Source: Psychrobacter jeotgali
Lineage (GTDB): Bacteria; Pseudomonadota; Gammaproteobacteria; Pseudomonadales; Moraxellaceae
Direction of reading: 5' to 3'
Length of the DNA stretch: 64,000 nt
Assembly (NCBI RefSeq): GCF_904846315.1
Contig: NZ_CAJHAF010000001.1
Location: forward strand, 558,001-622,000
The number at the start of each line of letters is the position of its first letter. Position 1 is the first letter of the stretch. The notes beneath the pieces are model-generated. The model was not told the DNA's origin. It worked only from the letters and a program-made list of their open reading frames with translations, and searched no databases. Of this stretch, positions 33,540-43,595 are shown in pieces. Both the position numbers and the translations under genes were made by a program.

Positions 33540-34691
33540 ATGAGTATCAAAACATTTTCAGCAAAGTGGATGACCGAAGAGCACGAAATGGTATACGACA
33601 GTGCTCTAAAGATGTTTCAAAGCTGGGAAGACAGAGACGAGCAGTGGCGCGACAATGGGATGATCGACCGCGATGCTTGGGAAGAGGCGGGCGAGATGGG
33701 CTTTTTATGTGCGTCAATACCAGAAGAATACGGCGGCGGTGGCGGCGACTTTGGTCACGAAGCCGCTATTATTTTGGCTCAAGCGCAAGCGAACCAAGCC
33801 GGTTATGGCGGTATGGTACATTCAGGTATTGTGGCGCCCTATATCTATAAGCTTGGCACCGAAGAGCAGAAAAAGTCATTGCTGCCTAAGATGGCAACGG
33901 GCGAATATATCGGCGCTATTGCAATGACTGAGCCTGGCACGGGTTCTGATTTGCAAGCCATTAAGACTTATGCGACAAAAGACGGCGACGACTATATTAT
34001 TAATGGTTCAAAAACCTTTATCACTAACGGTCAGCATGCCAATATTGTGCTATTAGCTTGTAAGACAGACCGTGATAAGGGTGCTCAGGGCGTCTCGCTT
34101 ATCCTTGTTGAGACCGACGGTTTAGAAGGTTTTACGCGTGGCCGTAATCTCAAAAAGACCGGCCTAGCTGGACAAGATACCTCAGAGCTATTCTTTAGTA
34201 ATGTCCGTGTGCCACAAAAAAACGTCCTAGGCGGTATGGAAGGTCTAGGTTTTATACACATGATGCAGGAGTTGCCACAAGAGCGCCTGATTATTGCCCT
34301 AAGTGGCTGCGGAGCTATGAAACTGGCTTTAGAGTTGACCCTCGATTATGTCAAACAGCGTGAAGCCTTTGGCAAGCCGATTTGGAAGTTCCAAAATACG
34401 CGCTTTAAGCTGGCTGAGGTGCAAGCGGATTATTTGGCGGTAAAAGCCTTGTGCGATGCAGCAGTGGAGGCGCAAATAGAGGGTAAACTTGACGCTGCGC
34501 AAGCCTCACTCATTAAGTACTGGGTGACTGAAAAACAGTGCAAAACGATGGATGAGTGTCTGCAACTATTTGGTGGTTATGGTTATATGTCAGAATATCC
34601 CATCGCTCGTATGTATGCCGATGCTCGGGTACAAAAAATCTACGGCGGTACTAATGAGATTATGAAAGAGCTGGCTTCACGCTTTATGTAA
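33540..34691 (+). CDS. Acyl-CoA dehydrogenase
   Basis: 383 aa. FAD-dependent alpha,beta-dehydrogenation of acyl-CoA, first step of beta-oxidation. Motifs: AIAMTEPGTGSDLQAIKT (FAD/substrate), NGSKTFITNG, the helical YVKQREAFGKPIWKFQNTRF, LFGGYGYMSEYPIARMYAD and the closing KIYGGTNEIMKELASR with the catalytic Glu. AGGAAG precedes the ATG. First gene of a + strand cluster of five. Similar TetR-type operators upstream point to induction by fatty acids or their CoA esters. Confidence 0.93.
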   Translation: MSIKTFSAKWMTEEHEMVYDSALKMFQSWEDRDEQWRDNGMIDRDAWEEAGEMGFLCASIPEEYGGGGGDFGHEAAIILAQAQANQAGYGGMVHSGIVAPYIYKLGTEEQKKSLLPKMATGEYIGAIAMTEPGTGSDLQAIKTYATKDGDDYIINGSKTFITNGQHANIVLLACKTDRDKGAQGVSLILVETDGLEGFTRGRNLKKTGLAGQDTSELFFSNVRVPQKNVLGGMEGLGFIHMMQELPQERLIIALSGCGAMKLALELTLDYVKQREAFGKPIWKFQNTRFKLAEVQADYLAVKALCDAAVEAQIEGKLDAAQASLIKYWVTEKQCKTMDECLQLFGGYGYMSEYPIARMYADARVQKIYGGTNEIMKELASRFM

Positions 34692-34854
34692 TCATTTTTT
34701 AGGTCACTGTTTTATTGGCGTTATCGCTAATATAAAAGATAGAGCTGGATTTACGATAAATAAGTCCAGCCCTAGAATTAAGACTTGAGCCTCAAAACTT
34801 AATGACTATTACTTATTCAAATATTTATTCAAAAGACAGAAAAAGGGATTTTTT

Positions 34855-36063
34855 ATGACTGAGACTGCTTATATTTATGATGCTATTCGTACTCCGCGTG
34901 GCAAAGGCAAAAAAGACGGCTCTTTATACCAAGCGTCCCCTATTTGGCTGGTGCGCGGGTTATTAAAAGAGATGCAGCAGCGTCATAGCTTAGATACTAG
35001 CTTAGTCGATGACGTGGTGCTGGGCTGTGTAACTCCGGTCGGCGAGCAGGGCTCTGATATTGCTCGTATCGCCGTTATTGATGCTGATTGGGATCAGAGC
35101 GTCGCTGGTGTCACGCTTTCGAGATACTGTGCTTCAGGACTTGAGTCTATTAACCTTGCCGCTGCCAAAGTGATGTCCGGTATGGAGGATATGGTAGTCG
35201 CAGGTGGCGTTGAGTCCATGAGCCGTGTACCGATGGGCTCTGATGGCGGCGCTTGGTACATGGATCCACGGGTCAACGCGGCGACTGACTTTGTCCCACA
35301 AGGGGTTGGCGCCGATACCATAGCCACGCTCAAAGGCTTTAGTCGTACCGATGTCGATGAGTTCGCCACTGAGTCGCACCGCCGTGCTACCAACGCTTGG
35401 GAAAAAGGCTATTATGATAAGTCAGTAGTGCCAGTTAAAGACCTCAATGGCATGCTGCTATTAGATAAGGATGAGACTATTCGTCCCAATACCACGGTTG
35501 AGACTTTAGCAGGCTTGAATCCCTCTTTTGTGATGCCCGGTCAGATGGGTTTCAATAGCGTAATCTTAGATAAATATACCACTATCGAAAAAGTAAATCA
35601 CGTGCATCATGCGGGTAATTCATCCGGTATCGTCGATGGTGCTGCTTTGTGTTTAGTCGGTAGCGCTGCTGCTGGCAAAAAAGCCGGACTCAAACCACGT
35701 GCCAAAATTACTATGGCCGCAGTTATCGGCTCAGAGCCGGCTATTATGCTGACTGGTCCAACACCTGCCTGCCAAAAAGCTTTAGATAAAGCCGGCATGC
35801 AAGCCTCAGATATTGATCTTTGGGAGATCAACGAAGCCTTTGCCGCAGTGCCTATGAATACCGCTCGCGACTTTGGCATCTCGCTTGACATCGTCAACGT
35901 CAATGGCGGCGCTATTGCAATGGGTCACCCGCTAGGTGCTACGGGCGCTATGCTGATGACTACCGTACTAGATGAGCTGGAACGTCGTGACCTCAAAACG
36001 GCGATGATTACGTTGTGCGTAGGTGGTGGTATGGGTATTGCCACTATCATTGAGCGGGTGTAA
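34855..36063 (+). CDS. Acetyl-CoA acyltransferase (thiolase)
   Basis: 402 aa. The active-site Cys is in [20 protein letters not shown], preceding [45 protein letters not shown] (His) and the C-terminal [13 protein letters not shown] (second Cys) complete the thiolase signature. It cleaves 3-ketoacyl-CoA in beta-oxidation. AAGGGA precedes the ATG. The FadB-like gene follows after 56 nt, the two usually acting as a complex. Confidence 0.93.
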   Translation: MTETAYIYDAIRTPRGKGKKDGSLYQASPIWLVRGLLKEMQQRHSLDTSLVDDVVLGCVTPVGEQGSDIARIAVIDADWDQSVAGVTLSRYCASGLESINLAAAKVMSGMEDMVVAGGVESMSRVPMGSDGGAWYMDPRVNAATDFVPQGVGADTIATLKGFSRTDVDEFATESHRRATNAWEKGYYDKSVVPVKDLNGMLLLDKDETIRPNTTVETLAGLNPSFVMPGQMGFNSVILDKYTTIEKVNHVHHAGNSSGIVDGAALCLVGSAAAGKKAGLKPRAKITMAAVIGSEPAIMLTGPTPACQKALDKAGMQASDIDLWEINEAFAAVPMNTARDFGISLDIVNVNGGAIAMGHPLGATGAMLMTTVLDELERRDLKTAMITLCVGGGMGIATIIERV

Positions 36064-36119
36064 AAACTTTAATTATTAAACAGATAGTGATAACTAAGAG
36101 ATCATTTAAGGGACAAAAA

Positions 36120-38315
36120 ATGACTACCAATACAGCAGGCAGTGCTAAAGATAGCGTAGATACTATTAACAAGTTAGCGAATTTTTCAGCCGAGCGTGAT
36201 AATGAGGGTATCCTCACCGTAACTATCGATCAAAGCGATCGCAAGATGAATGTCATCGGCGACGGTTTTACCGAAGCTTTCGCCACTATGACAGACAGCT
36301 TTATCAATGACGCGGCTGCCAAAGGTTTAATCTTGACCTCCGCAAAAGACACCTTTGTCGTCGGCGCTGATATTGATCAGCTCTCTAACATAGAAACCGC
36401 GGAACAAGCTTTTGAGCTGGTTGAAGATTTAAAGGATAGCTTACGTAAACTTGAAACATCTGGTAAGCCCGTAGTGGCCGCCATGACCGGAACGGCTTTA
36501 GGCGGCGGCTTGGAGCTTGCTTTAGCGTGTCATTATCGCATCGCCATTGACAATCCTAAAACCAAACTCGGTCTGCCAGAAGTTAAACTAGGATTATTGC
36601 CAGGTGGGGGCGGTACTCAACGTCTGCCAAGGCTGGTTGGTATTCAAAAAGCGCTTGAGCTGATGACCCAAGGTAAAGAGCTACGTCCTAAGGCAGCACT
36701 AGATATCGGTCTTATCGATGCGACGGCTACTGATAATGATGATATGTTAGCGCAAGCAAAAGCGTGGATTAAAGCCAACCCTGAAACCCAGCAGCCTTGG
36801 GACAAAAAAGGTTTCAAGATTCCTGGCGGTGATAGCAAGCATCCTAAAGTGGTGCAAGTGTTCTCTATTGCACCTGCTATGGCCAATCAAAAGTCGCACG
36901 GCAACTATCCGGCGATTACCCATATCATGTCTTCTGTATTTGAAGGTTGTATCGTCGATATTGATACTGGTCTTGAGCTTGAATCGCGCTATTTTGCCGC
37001 TTGCGTGCTCTCAAGCGAGTCCAGAAACATGATTAACACCCTTTGGACGCAGCTTAATAGCATCAAAAAAGGTCAGTCGCGCCCTGAGGGTTTTGAGCGC
37101 TATAAAACCAAAAAGGTCGGCATTTTGGGCGCTGGCATGATGGGCGCGGGTATCGCTTACGTTTCAGCCAAGGCGGGTATGGAAGTGGTATTGCTCGATA
37201 CGTCTATCGAAGGTGCCCAAAAGGGTAAAAGCTATTCTACTAAGCTGTTAGACAAGGCTATCAGCCGCGGGCGCTCAACCGAAGAGAGAAAACAAGCATT
37301 ATTAGACCTTATCAAGACTACAACGTCTTATGATGATCTAGAAGGCTGTGATTTAATCATTGAAGCCGTCTTTGAAGATGTAGATATTAAAGCTGAATGT
37401 ACGCAAAAATCTGAAGCCGTTATTCCAGAAACTGCCATTTATGCTTCTAACACCTCAACCTTACCTATCACTGAGCTTGCTAAAGCCAGCAAGCGTTCTA
37501 ATCAGTTTATCGGTCTGCATTTCTTCTCGCCAGTCGATAAGATGCCATTGGTTGAGATTATCGTTGGCGAAGAAACTGACGATGCAACCCTAGCAAAAGG
37601 TTTTGACTATGTTGGTCAAATCGGTAAGACGCCAATCGTGGTCAATGACAGCCGCGGCTTCTACACCTCTCGTGTCTTTGGGACTTACGTCTCAGAAGGT
37701 ATTGCCATGCTAGCTGAGGGTGTGCACCCACGCAGCATCGAAGTGGCTGGTATGAAGTCTGGTATGCCAATGCCGCCGCTTGCATTGCAAGATGAAGTCT
37801 CATTAAGTCTGTCACTACACGTGATGGAGCAGACTAAAAAGGCCATGCAAGCAGCAGGTAAAACCTTTACGCCGCACCCTGCCATGTCAGTGGTAGAAAA
37901 AATGGTCAATGAGCTTGGCCGTGAAGGTAAAAAGGTTGCTAAAGGCTTTTATGATTATCCTGAAAATGGTGAAAAGCACTTATGGTCCAAGCTCACTGAA
38001 TTATACCCAACGACAGATGAGCAGCCGTCGCAGCAAGATTTAGTCGACCGACTACTGTACGTGCAAGCCAATGAGACCGCCAAGTGTTTCGAGGAAAACG
38101 TGGTGCGTACGGTGGCTGATGCCAACATCGGCTCTATCTTTGGTTGGGGTTTTGCACCAAACCAAGGCGGTACCTTGCAGTTTATCAATTCTGTAGGTAT
38201 CGATACCTTTGTCACGCGTAGCCGTGAGCTGGCGGAGAAGTACGGTGAGCGTTTTGCGCCTGCTAATATCTTGGTGGAGATGGCTGCAAGTGGCGAGGAG
38301 TTTGTAGATGGCTAA
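36120..38315 (+). CDS. fadB: FadB-like enoyl-CoA hydratase / 3-hydroxyacyl-CoA dehydrogenase
   Basis: 731 aa from the ATG at 36120 (AAGGGA upstream; a GTG at 36087 would add 11 residues). The N-terminal crotonase domain has the oxyanion-hole region VVGADIDQLSN and GTALGGGLELALACHYRIA, then KLGLPEVKLGLLPGGGGTQR with the catalytic Glu. From about residue 335 is the NAD domain with GILGAGMMGAGIAYVSAKAG (GxGxxGxG), IIEAVFEDVDIK and GLHFFSPVDKMPLVEII (catalytic His). It performs hydration and oxidation in beta-oxidation. Its end overlaps the next start by 8 nt. Confidence 0.93.
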   Translation: MTTNTAGSAKDSVDTINKLANFSAERDNEGILTVTIDQSDRKMNVIGDGFTEAFATMTDSFINDAAAKGLILTSAKDTFVVGADIDQLSNIETAEQAFELVEDLKDSLRKLETSGKPVVAAMTGTALGGGLELALACHYRIAIDNPKTKLGLPEVKLGLLPGGGGTQRLPRLVGIQKALELMTQGKELRPKAALDIGLIDATATDNDDMLAQAKAWIKANPETQQPWDKKGFKIPGGDSKHPKVVQVFSIAPAMANQKSHGNYPAITHIMSSVFEGCIVDIDTGLELESRYFAACVLSSESRNMINTLWTQLNSIKKGQSRPEGFERYKTKKVGILGAGMMGAGIAYVSAKAGMEVVLLDTSIEGAQKGKSYSTKLLDKAISRGRSTEERKQALLDLIKTTTSYDDLEGCDLIIEAVFEDVDIKAECTQKSEAVIPETAIYASNTSTLPITELAKASKRSNQFIGLHFFSPVDKMPLVEIIVGEETDDATLAKGFDYVGQIGKTPIVVNDSRGFYTSRVFGTYVSEGIAMLAEGVHPRSIEVAGMKSGMPMPPLALQDEVSLSLSLHVMEQTKKAMQAAGKTFTPHPAMSVVEKMVNELGREGKKVAKGFYDYPENGEKHLWSKLTELYPTTDEQPSQQDLVDRLLYVQANETAKCFEENVVRTVADANIGSIFGWGFAPNQGGTLQFINSVGIDTFVTRSRELAEKYGERFAPANILVEMAASGEEFVDG

Positions 38316-39408
38316 TAGCACTTTATCTGGCACGTCAGACGCATCATCTGCTATCAGTCAAATGAGCGATTGCTTACAAGGACTGTGCGTCGTTGATTTG
38401 ACGCGTAACCTTCCAGGACCTTTTGCGACTAGGCTGCTGGCTGATTTGGGTGCAGAGATCATAAAAATAGAGCCTAAAGGCGGCGATCCTGCACGTGCGT
38501 TGGGTGATTTGTTCACTGCACTTAATCATGGCAAAACCATCGAAAAGGTCGATTTTCGTGACCCCAAAGGCATAGAAGCTATCAAGACGCATCTAAAGGA
38601 TGCCGATGTTATGCTCGATAGCTTTCGCCCCGGTGTCCTTGAGGGCATGGGACTGGACACCCAAACCTTGCATACCATTAATCCAAAGCTGGTCATGGTA
38701 TCGATTACTGGCTATGGCGTAGCTGATAGCGAAGACATCACTCATGAGTGGGCGGATAAAGCGGGTCATGATATCAACTTTATGGCGATGAGTGGCGTGC
38801 TTGATCAGCTCAAGACGGCAAATGGCGATCAGGCAATGCCTAACATCCAGTTTGCCGACTTAGCAGGCGGTAGTGATACGGCGGTGATTGCTCTTTTGGC
38901 CGCTGTGCTTTCAGCACAGCGCACGGGGAAAGGTCGCCACGTTGCCGTCAGCATGACTCATAGCTTGTATCAGCATTTGGTCATGCCAAAAGCGACTGGA
39001 AAACTGGTTGCGAGCTTTTCTGGCAAAAATCCAAAGCCGCAACATGATTTCTTAGGTGGGTTATTGCCTTGTTATCGGTTGTACAAAACCGCAGATGGTC
39101 GTCATATGGCGGTCGGCTCTTTAGAGTTAAAGTTCTGGCAAGGACTATGTGAGGTATTAGAATTGCCAGAGCTTAAGACTAAGCATTGGCAAACGGGGGT
39201 CATGCCTAATACCAAAGACAGTCAAGAGGCAGCACAAACGGTTGCTGATACCTTTGCCAGCCATAAACTTGCTCATTGGCAGCAGGTTTTTGAATCCACC
39301 GATGTTTGTGTCACACCAGTGCTAACCTTAGAGGAGGCAAAAGCCCATCCACTATTTGCCCATCAAGATAAGCATCACACAACGTTAGGATGGCAACAGA
39401 TTATATGA
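38308..39408 (+). CDS. CoA-transferase family III (CaiB/BaiF; alpha-methylacyl-CoA racemase-like)
   Basis: 366 aa. LCVVDLTRNLPGPFATRLLA and DLGAEIIKIEPKGGDPAR are the family start. DSFRPGVLEGMGLD, VMVSITGYG and the GHDINFMAMSGVL segment (active-site Asp region) follow. Either an alpha-methylacyl-CoA racemase, handling branched fatty acids, or a CoA-transferase that activates acids without ATP. Translationally coupled to the FadB-like gene. Placed next to a broken acyl-CoA ligase, it could partly take over activation, which is only an inference. Confidence 0.85.
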   Translation: MANSTLSGTSDASSAISQMSDCLQGLCVVDLTRNLPGPFATRLLADLGAEIIKIEPKGGDPARALGDLFTALNHGKTIEKVDFRDPKGIEAIKTHLKDADVMLDSFRPGVLEGMGLDTQTLHTINPKLVMVSITGYGVADSEDITHEWADKAGHDINFMAMSGVLDQLKTANGDQAMPNIQFADLAGGSDTAVIALLAAVLSAQRTGKGRHVAVSMTHSLYQHLVMPKATGKLVASFSGKNPKPQHDFLGGLLPCYRLYKTADGRHMAVGSLELKFWQGLCEVLELPELKTKHWQTGVMPNTKDSQEAAQTVADTFASHKLAHWQQVFESTDVCVTPVLTLEEAKAHPLFAHQDKHHTTLGWQQII

Positions 39409-39461
39409 GTTAAATTAATATTATCAATTTGTCATAAACGTATTACCAAGGAAGGTAAATT

Positions 39462-40645
39462 ATGAATAAATTTTGGACCGAGAAGTATCCTGAGGATGTC
39501 GCCAAAGACCTGCCTTATGCTGACCAATCCTTAAATGACTTTTTTGATGAAGTATTGGCTAAATTCGCCCCGCGCAAGTTCATGACCAAGATGGGCGTAT
39601 CTTATACTTATCAGCAAGTCGATCAAATGGCCACCAGCATCGCCGCTTGGATTCAAAGTTTGGGTCTGCCAGTGGGTAGTAGCGTTGGGTGATGATGCCT
39701 AATGTCAATCAATACCTACCTATCGTCATCGGCATTTTGCGCGCAGGTATGGTGTTGACCTTGATTAACCCTTTATATACCTCACGTGAGCTCAAGCATC
39801 AACTGAGCGACGCTGACGCCAAGCTACTCTTTGCCTTTGTTAAGCTGCTTGCAAAAGAAGACTTCCATCTATTGCCTGCGGTAAATACCTTGTTCCAAGC
39901 GCTGCTCAATCACCCAAAATTCAAAGATTTGGACTTCTCTAACCTTAAGCTGTCACTAGCTGGCGGTATGGCAGCCACGCCTGAGATGGCACGTAAGTGG
40001 CTAGATACCACGGGTGTTACGATAATCGAAGGGTGGGGGATGTCTGAGACTCTAGGAGTAGGTACTGCTAATCCGCTTACCAATACCAACTTTACAGGTA
40101 CCATCGGTATGCCAGTACCAGGCATCGATATGGTCATCTTAGACGATGATGAAAATAAGCTGGAAATCGGCGCAGTGGGCGAGATTGGTATTAAGGGTAT
40201 GAACGTCATCAAAGGCTATCATAACCTCGATAACAGCAAGTTTTTTACCCAAGATGGCTATCTAAAAACAGGTGATGTGGGCTCTATCGATGCACAAGGC
40301 TACGTCAAGCTGTTAGATCGCAAAAAAGACATGCTCATCATTAGCGGCTTTAATGTATACCCTAATGAAGTCGAAGGCGTGGTCGAGATGCACCCTAAAG
40401 TCAGAGAGTGCTCAGTGGTGGGCGTCGATGACGAGCTACAAGGTCAAGCGGTCAAATTGTATGTCGTCACCGATGACAAAAGTTTGAAAAAAGAAGAGCT
40501 CATTGAGTTTTGTAAAAAGAACTTATCAGGTTATAAATGTCCACGCTATGTAGAGTTTATCGATGAGTTACCCAAATCTACTGTAGGAAAAATACTACGT
40601 CACGAGCTTAGAAAAGCGGCCAATGAAGTAGCTGTAAATGGATAG
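39462..40645 (+). pseudogene. Decayed long-chain acyl-CoA synthetase (FadD type)
   Basis: The first 76 codons (KFWTEKYPEDVAKDLPYAD ... LGLPVGSSVG) end at a TGA; the next frame picks up immediately as MMMPNVNQYLPIVIGILRAG, so one base was lost or gained near 39690. Besides this, the region from LSDADAKLLF jumps to LLPAVNTLFQALLNHPKF. About 170 residues, including the ATP/AMP-binding P-loop, are missing compared with FadD (about 560 aa). The remaining C-terminal part (EGWGMSETLGVGTANPL, LKTGDVGSIDAQGYVKLLDR) is well preserved. The frameshift and internal deletion make it non-functional. GGAAGG still precedes the ATG. Confidence 0.85.
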
Positions 40646-40735
40646 GCTTCAAGTATTGTGACTACGATCCGTAACTTGACTATGTCGCTATCAATAAATG
40701 TCAGTAATAATTCCTTAAAATGCAACTTAAGACGT

Positions 40736-41458
40736 CTATGGAGCAGGTTTTGACATTGAGCGCCATAACATATCAAATAAGGCATCAAAATTTGCATTGA
40801 GCGGGGCGTCTGCTTGACGAATAGTTTTCATAATACCGAGACGGCTGATAAACCCCATAAACACGTCAAATAGGATATGTAGTGGAACCGTCTCGACCAG
40901 TACTCCTCGCTTTTGACCATCCTCAAGCACGCTCAGAAAAGCATTGATAAGCTCTTTATTATTATAAATGGCGATGTTATGAAAACGCGCTATAGATACT
41001 TTCGATAACACCATCACGGCGTCAGGATGAGTATCTACAAAATCCAAGCACACCCATAGTGTTTTACGCAGACGATCTTCTACGCTATCGATACCTTGCA
41101 GATGATCCATCATCCTTGTCGCTAGCCTGCCGAGCACTAAATCCATAATGGTATAAAGTACCGTTTGCTTATCGCCAAAATATTTATAGAGGGTTTGCAA
41201 CGAGACGTTTGCAGCTTTGGCAATTTGTATCATGGTAATATCGCTAGCATCATTACTAGCAAAAAGCTGGCGCACGGCTTTCTCTATTTTATCTAAAGTA
41301 GCAGGGCGCATATCGGATAATGGCGCTAAGGCTGAAGACTCCGTTTGGGCAATTGATTGAGTACCGTCACTTTTATGTTTAACATTTTTATTTTTAGAGC
41401 TTTTTTTATCATTGCTAGTTTTAGCAATAGCTTGCTCTTTTAAATGAGTGGTTTTCAT
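40736..41458 (-). CDS. TetR-family regulator, probable repressor of the fatty-acid cluster
   Basis: 240 aa. A basic, Ser/Lys-rich N-terminal extension of about 50 residues precedes the HTH: SDITMIQIAKAANVSLQTLY, KYFGDKQTVLYTIMD. The C-terminal ligand domain is helical. It is convergent with the cluster and divergent from the fragment at 41638. Related palindromic sites lie upstream of this gene and upstream of the acyl-CoA dehydrogenase gene, suggesting autoregulation and control of beta-oxidation, with an acyl-CoA-type inducer inferred. Confidence 0.85.
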   Translation of the reverse strand: MKTTHLKEQAIAKTSNDKKSSKNKNVKHKSDGTQSIAQTESSALAPLSDMRPATLDKIEKAVRQLFASNDASDITMIQIAKAANVSLQTLYKYFGDKQTVLYTIMDLVLGRLATRMMDHLQGIDSVEDRLRKTLWVCLDFVDTHPDAVMVLSKVSIARFHNIAIYNNKELINAFLSVLEDGQKRGVLVETVPLHILFDVFMGFISRLGIMKTIRQADAPLNANFDALFDMLWRSMSKPAP

Positions 41459-41510
41459 CTTTAATATCTCCAGCGTTCTGTTAGTTTAAAAAATAGTTGT
41501 TAATATAAAT

Positions 41511-41636
41511 GATAATTATAATTACCATTATAAAGAAGTTTATTACAAGTATAGTATTTATTTTATAAGATACCAATCATTAGGCTAGTATTAGTATGTA
41601 TTTTATCAGTAATTTTATAAGGTAATAATAATTACC
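41511..41636. promoter_or_regulatory. Putative TetR operators upstream of tetR
   Basis: GATAATTATAATTACCATTAT (41511-41531) and GGTAATAATAATTACC (41621-41636) match the two sites before the acyl-CoA dehydrogenase gene. The second is a near-perfect palindrome. Confidence 0.5.
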
Positions 41637-41637
41637 T

Positions 41638-42126
41638 GATGTCATCTTCTATGATGAGCTAATAAAGGGCGAGTCAGATGAGTATGAGGGGCCTGAGCTT
41701 GATGAAAATACCCTAAGCTCGCTCTGTTATACCTCGGGTAGCACCGGCAATCCTAAAGGCGTGTTATATACCAATCGTAGCACGGTGCTACATAGCCTTA
41801 AACGTAATGTTGTTGGCGGTTCAGCTTGTCCGTCGTCCATGATTAAAGCCTTTCGTGATGAGTTCGATTGCGAAACCTTACATGCGTGGGGTATGATTGA
41901 GACCAGTGCACTAGGGACAGCCAATCAACTCAAGGCCAAACATAGCGCGTTATCAGAGGACGATAAGCTAAAGACACGTCTATCACAGGGTCGTCCGCCA
42001 TTTGGGGTTGAGATTCGTATTGTTGATAGTGAGCAGAATAATAAGCTGCTTCCTAATGATGGTAAGACCTCGAGCAATGTACAAATCCGAGGATATTGGA
42101 TTGTTGATAGTTACTTCAAACCCTGA
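41638..42126 (+). pseudogene. Fragment of a second acyl-CoA synthetase
   Basis: An open frame reading VIFYDELIKGESDEYEGPEL, then LCYTSGSTGNPKGVLYTNRS, the AMP-binding P-loop of medium/long-chain acyl-CoA ligases, then after LHSLKRN jumps to VVGGSACPSSMIKAF and ETLHAWGMIETSALGT. About 130 residues between these two motifs are missing, the N-terminal 150 residues are missing, and it ends at GYWIVDSYFKP before the C-terminal domain. No start codon with a ribosome site is present. It is a remnant with at least three deletions. Confidence 0.85.
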
Positions 42127-42165
42127 TATTAACAACATCACCTAAGAAAATTAAACTTCATGCCT

Positions 42166-42204
42166 AAGTTCTACATGCTATGCAAATAATAGCATGTAGA
42201 ACTT
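42166..42204 (+). terminator. Strong hairpin, likely terminator
   Basis: The 15-bp perfect stem AAGTTCTACATGCTA/TAGCATGTAGAACTT flanks a 9-nt loop and is followed by TTCC, so the T run is short. It follows the decayed ligase fragment. Confidence 0.55.
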
Positions 42205-42520
42205 TTCCGACCTATCAAGGTAAAATTAATCTATTAGATGCATAGATATTATTGATACTTCGAACACCATAGTATTGAGGGGTTTGTTAACTAATGAATT
42301 ATAGTTTAAATTGATATTTGCTCTATTCTAGCTGATTGATATCTTCGACATTAATCTGAATTTCACAACTTCATCTATATGTAGTGGTCAACTAAGTTCA
42401 TAATGTCATAAAAATAAAAAAGCTGGATCTCGGTGCCTGTGTCAAGGCAAAGTAGGAGCCTAAGACATTGTTTAAGTTATTGTTCGACTTTATAGTTTTT
42501 ATGGCTTTGATTTCATCAAT
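42205..42520. other. Gene-free interval
   Basis: AT-rich with no supported ORF. It contains GTAGTGGTCAACTAA near 42382, reminiscent of an insertion-sequence end, but no transposase remnant is visible. Confidence 0.3.
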
Positions 42521-43477
42521 TTATCCATGAACAACCTTTCTCCCAAGTCTTATCTTCACATTTGCCAATATCAAACCCGATAAAATGAGTACCATTGCTA
42601 GCATCTTCCACCACGTTACTACCTCTCCTGTGAGCAGCACTGAGGTTGCCATACCAAATACGGGCACTAGCAAAGCGAAGGGCATAACTTTGGAGGCGGT
42701 ATTTTGTGCCAGCAAGTGCGCCCACAGTCCAAAGCCAATCAAGGTTGAGATGTAAACGATAAACCCCAGCGACAACCAAGACTTGGAGGACGCCTGCGTA
42801 AACGTTGCGAGCTGCCAAGCGTCGGTCTCAAATATCAAAGAGGATAACGTCAAAATCACGCAAGCGATTAGACCGCCCCATACCACCAGTGCCAGCGCTG
42901 ATAGTGCTGCTGTTTTGTTCTTGCTATGAGCAGGCGAGACAGGAGTTGCACCAGCGTCCTGCTGCGTGGTGTCTCTATTGGATGGCTTTGAAGCCTGCTT
43001 TGAGGCAATGTTGCCAAAGCTCCAGCCTATAGCCGCAATTAAAATACAGACAAAGCCAACCAACGGCATATCACCGCCAAGATTTAGCGCAATCACCCCC
43101 AGTCCTAGCACGCCGACCACCATACCGATAATCTGCTTGTGACTTACTGTCTCGCCCAATAAAACATAGGCTAGCAGTACAGTGATAAAAATCTGCATTT
43201 GCAATAGTAGCGCCGTCAATCCTGCGGACGCACCCAGATGCATAGCGGTAAATACAAAGGCATACTGCAAAACAAAAGTACCGATGGCATAAATAAATAG
43301 CGTACGGTTAAATTTTGGCGGTTTAAGAAACAAAACTAGCGGCACGGCAGTAAAGAAAAAACGCATGGCGGTCAGCATGAGCGGCGGAAAGCTCTCAAGC
43401 GCCCATGCAATAAAAGTGAAGTTCACGCCCCAAATAAAGGCAACCAATACGGCTAAAGCAATGTGGATTGGGGTCAT
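42521..43477 (-). CDS. EamA/DMT-family transporter
   Basis: 318 aa, about ten membrane segments in two EamA repeats. IHIALAVLVAFIWGVNFTFI begins the first repeat, followed by LLLQMQIFITVLLAYVLLGE and GMVVGVLGLGVIALNL. The second repeat starts near IGFGLWAHLLAQNTASKV. A charged loop (about residues 160-185) separates the halves. This family exports metabolites or amino acids. A MocR-type regulator lies nearby at 45007 on the opposite strand, a frequent partner of DMT genes. GGATAATCCT-type sequence precedes the ATG. Confidence 0.88.
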   Translation of the reverse strand: MTPIHIALAVLVAFIWGVNFTFIAWALESFPPLMLTAMRFFFTAVPLVLFLKPPKFNRTLFIYAIGTFVLQYAFVFTAMHLGASAGLTALLLQMQIFITVLLAYVLLGETVSHKQIIGMVVGVLGLGVIALNLGGDMPLVGFVCILIAAIGWSFGNIASKQASKPSNRDTTQQDAGATPVSPAHSKNKTAALSALALVVWGGLIACVILTLSSLIFETDAWQLATFTQASSKSWLSLGFIVYISTLIGFGLWAHLLAQNTASKVMPFALLVPVFGMATSVLLTGEVVTWWKMLAMVLILSGLILANVKIRLGRKVVHG

Positions 43478-43595
43478 AGGATTATCCTAGATAATGGGTA
43501 TTGGTTTTAACGTTTATTATTGATGAACCTTAAAAATTAGAATTGATAAATCTCACTTAACTCTTCTTAAAAATAAAACGTGCTAACAATAGCGT

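Noticed and set aside
42380..42500. Insertion-sequence end (GTAGTGGTCAACTAA)
   Set aside because: No second inverted end and no transposase-like reading frame could be found nearby.
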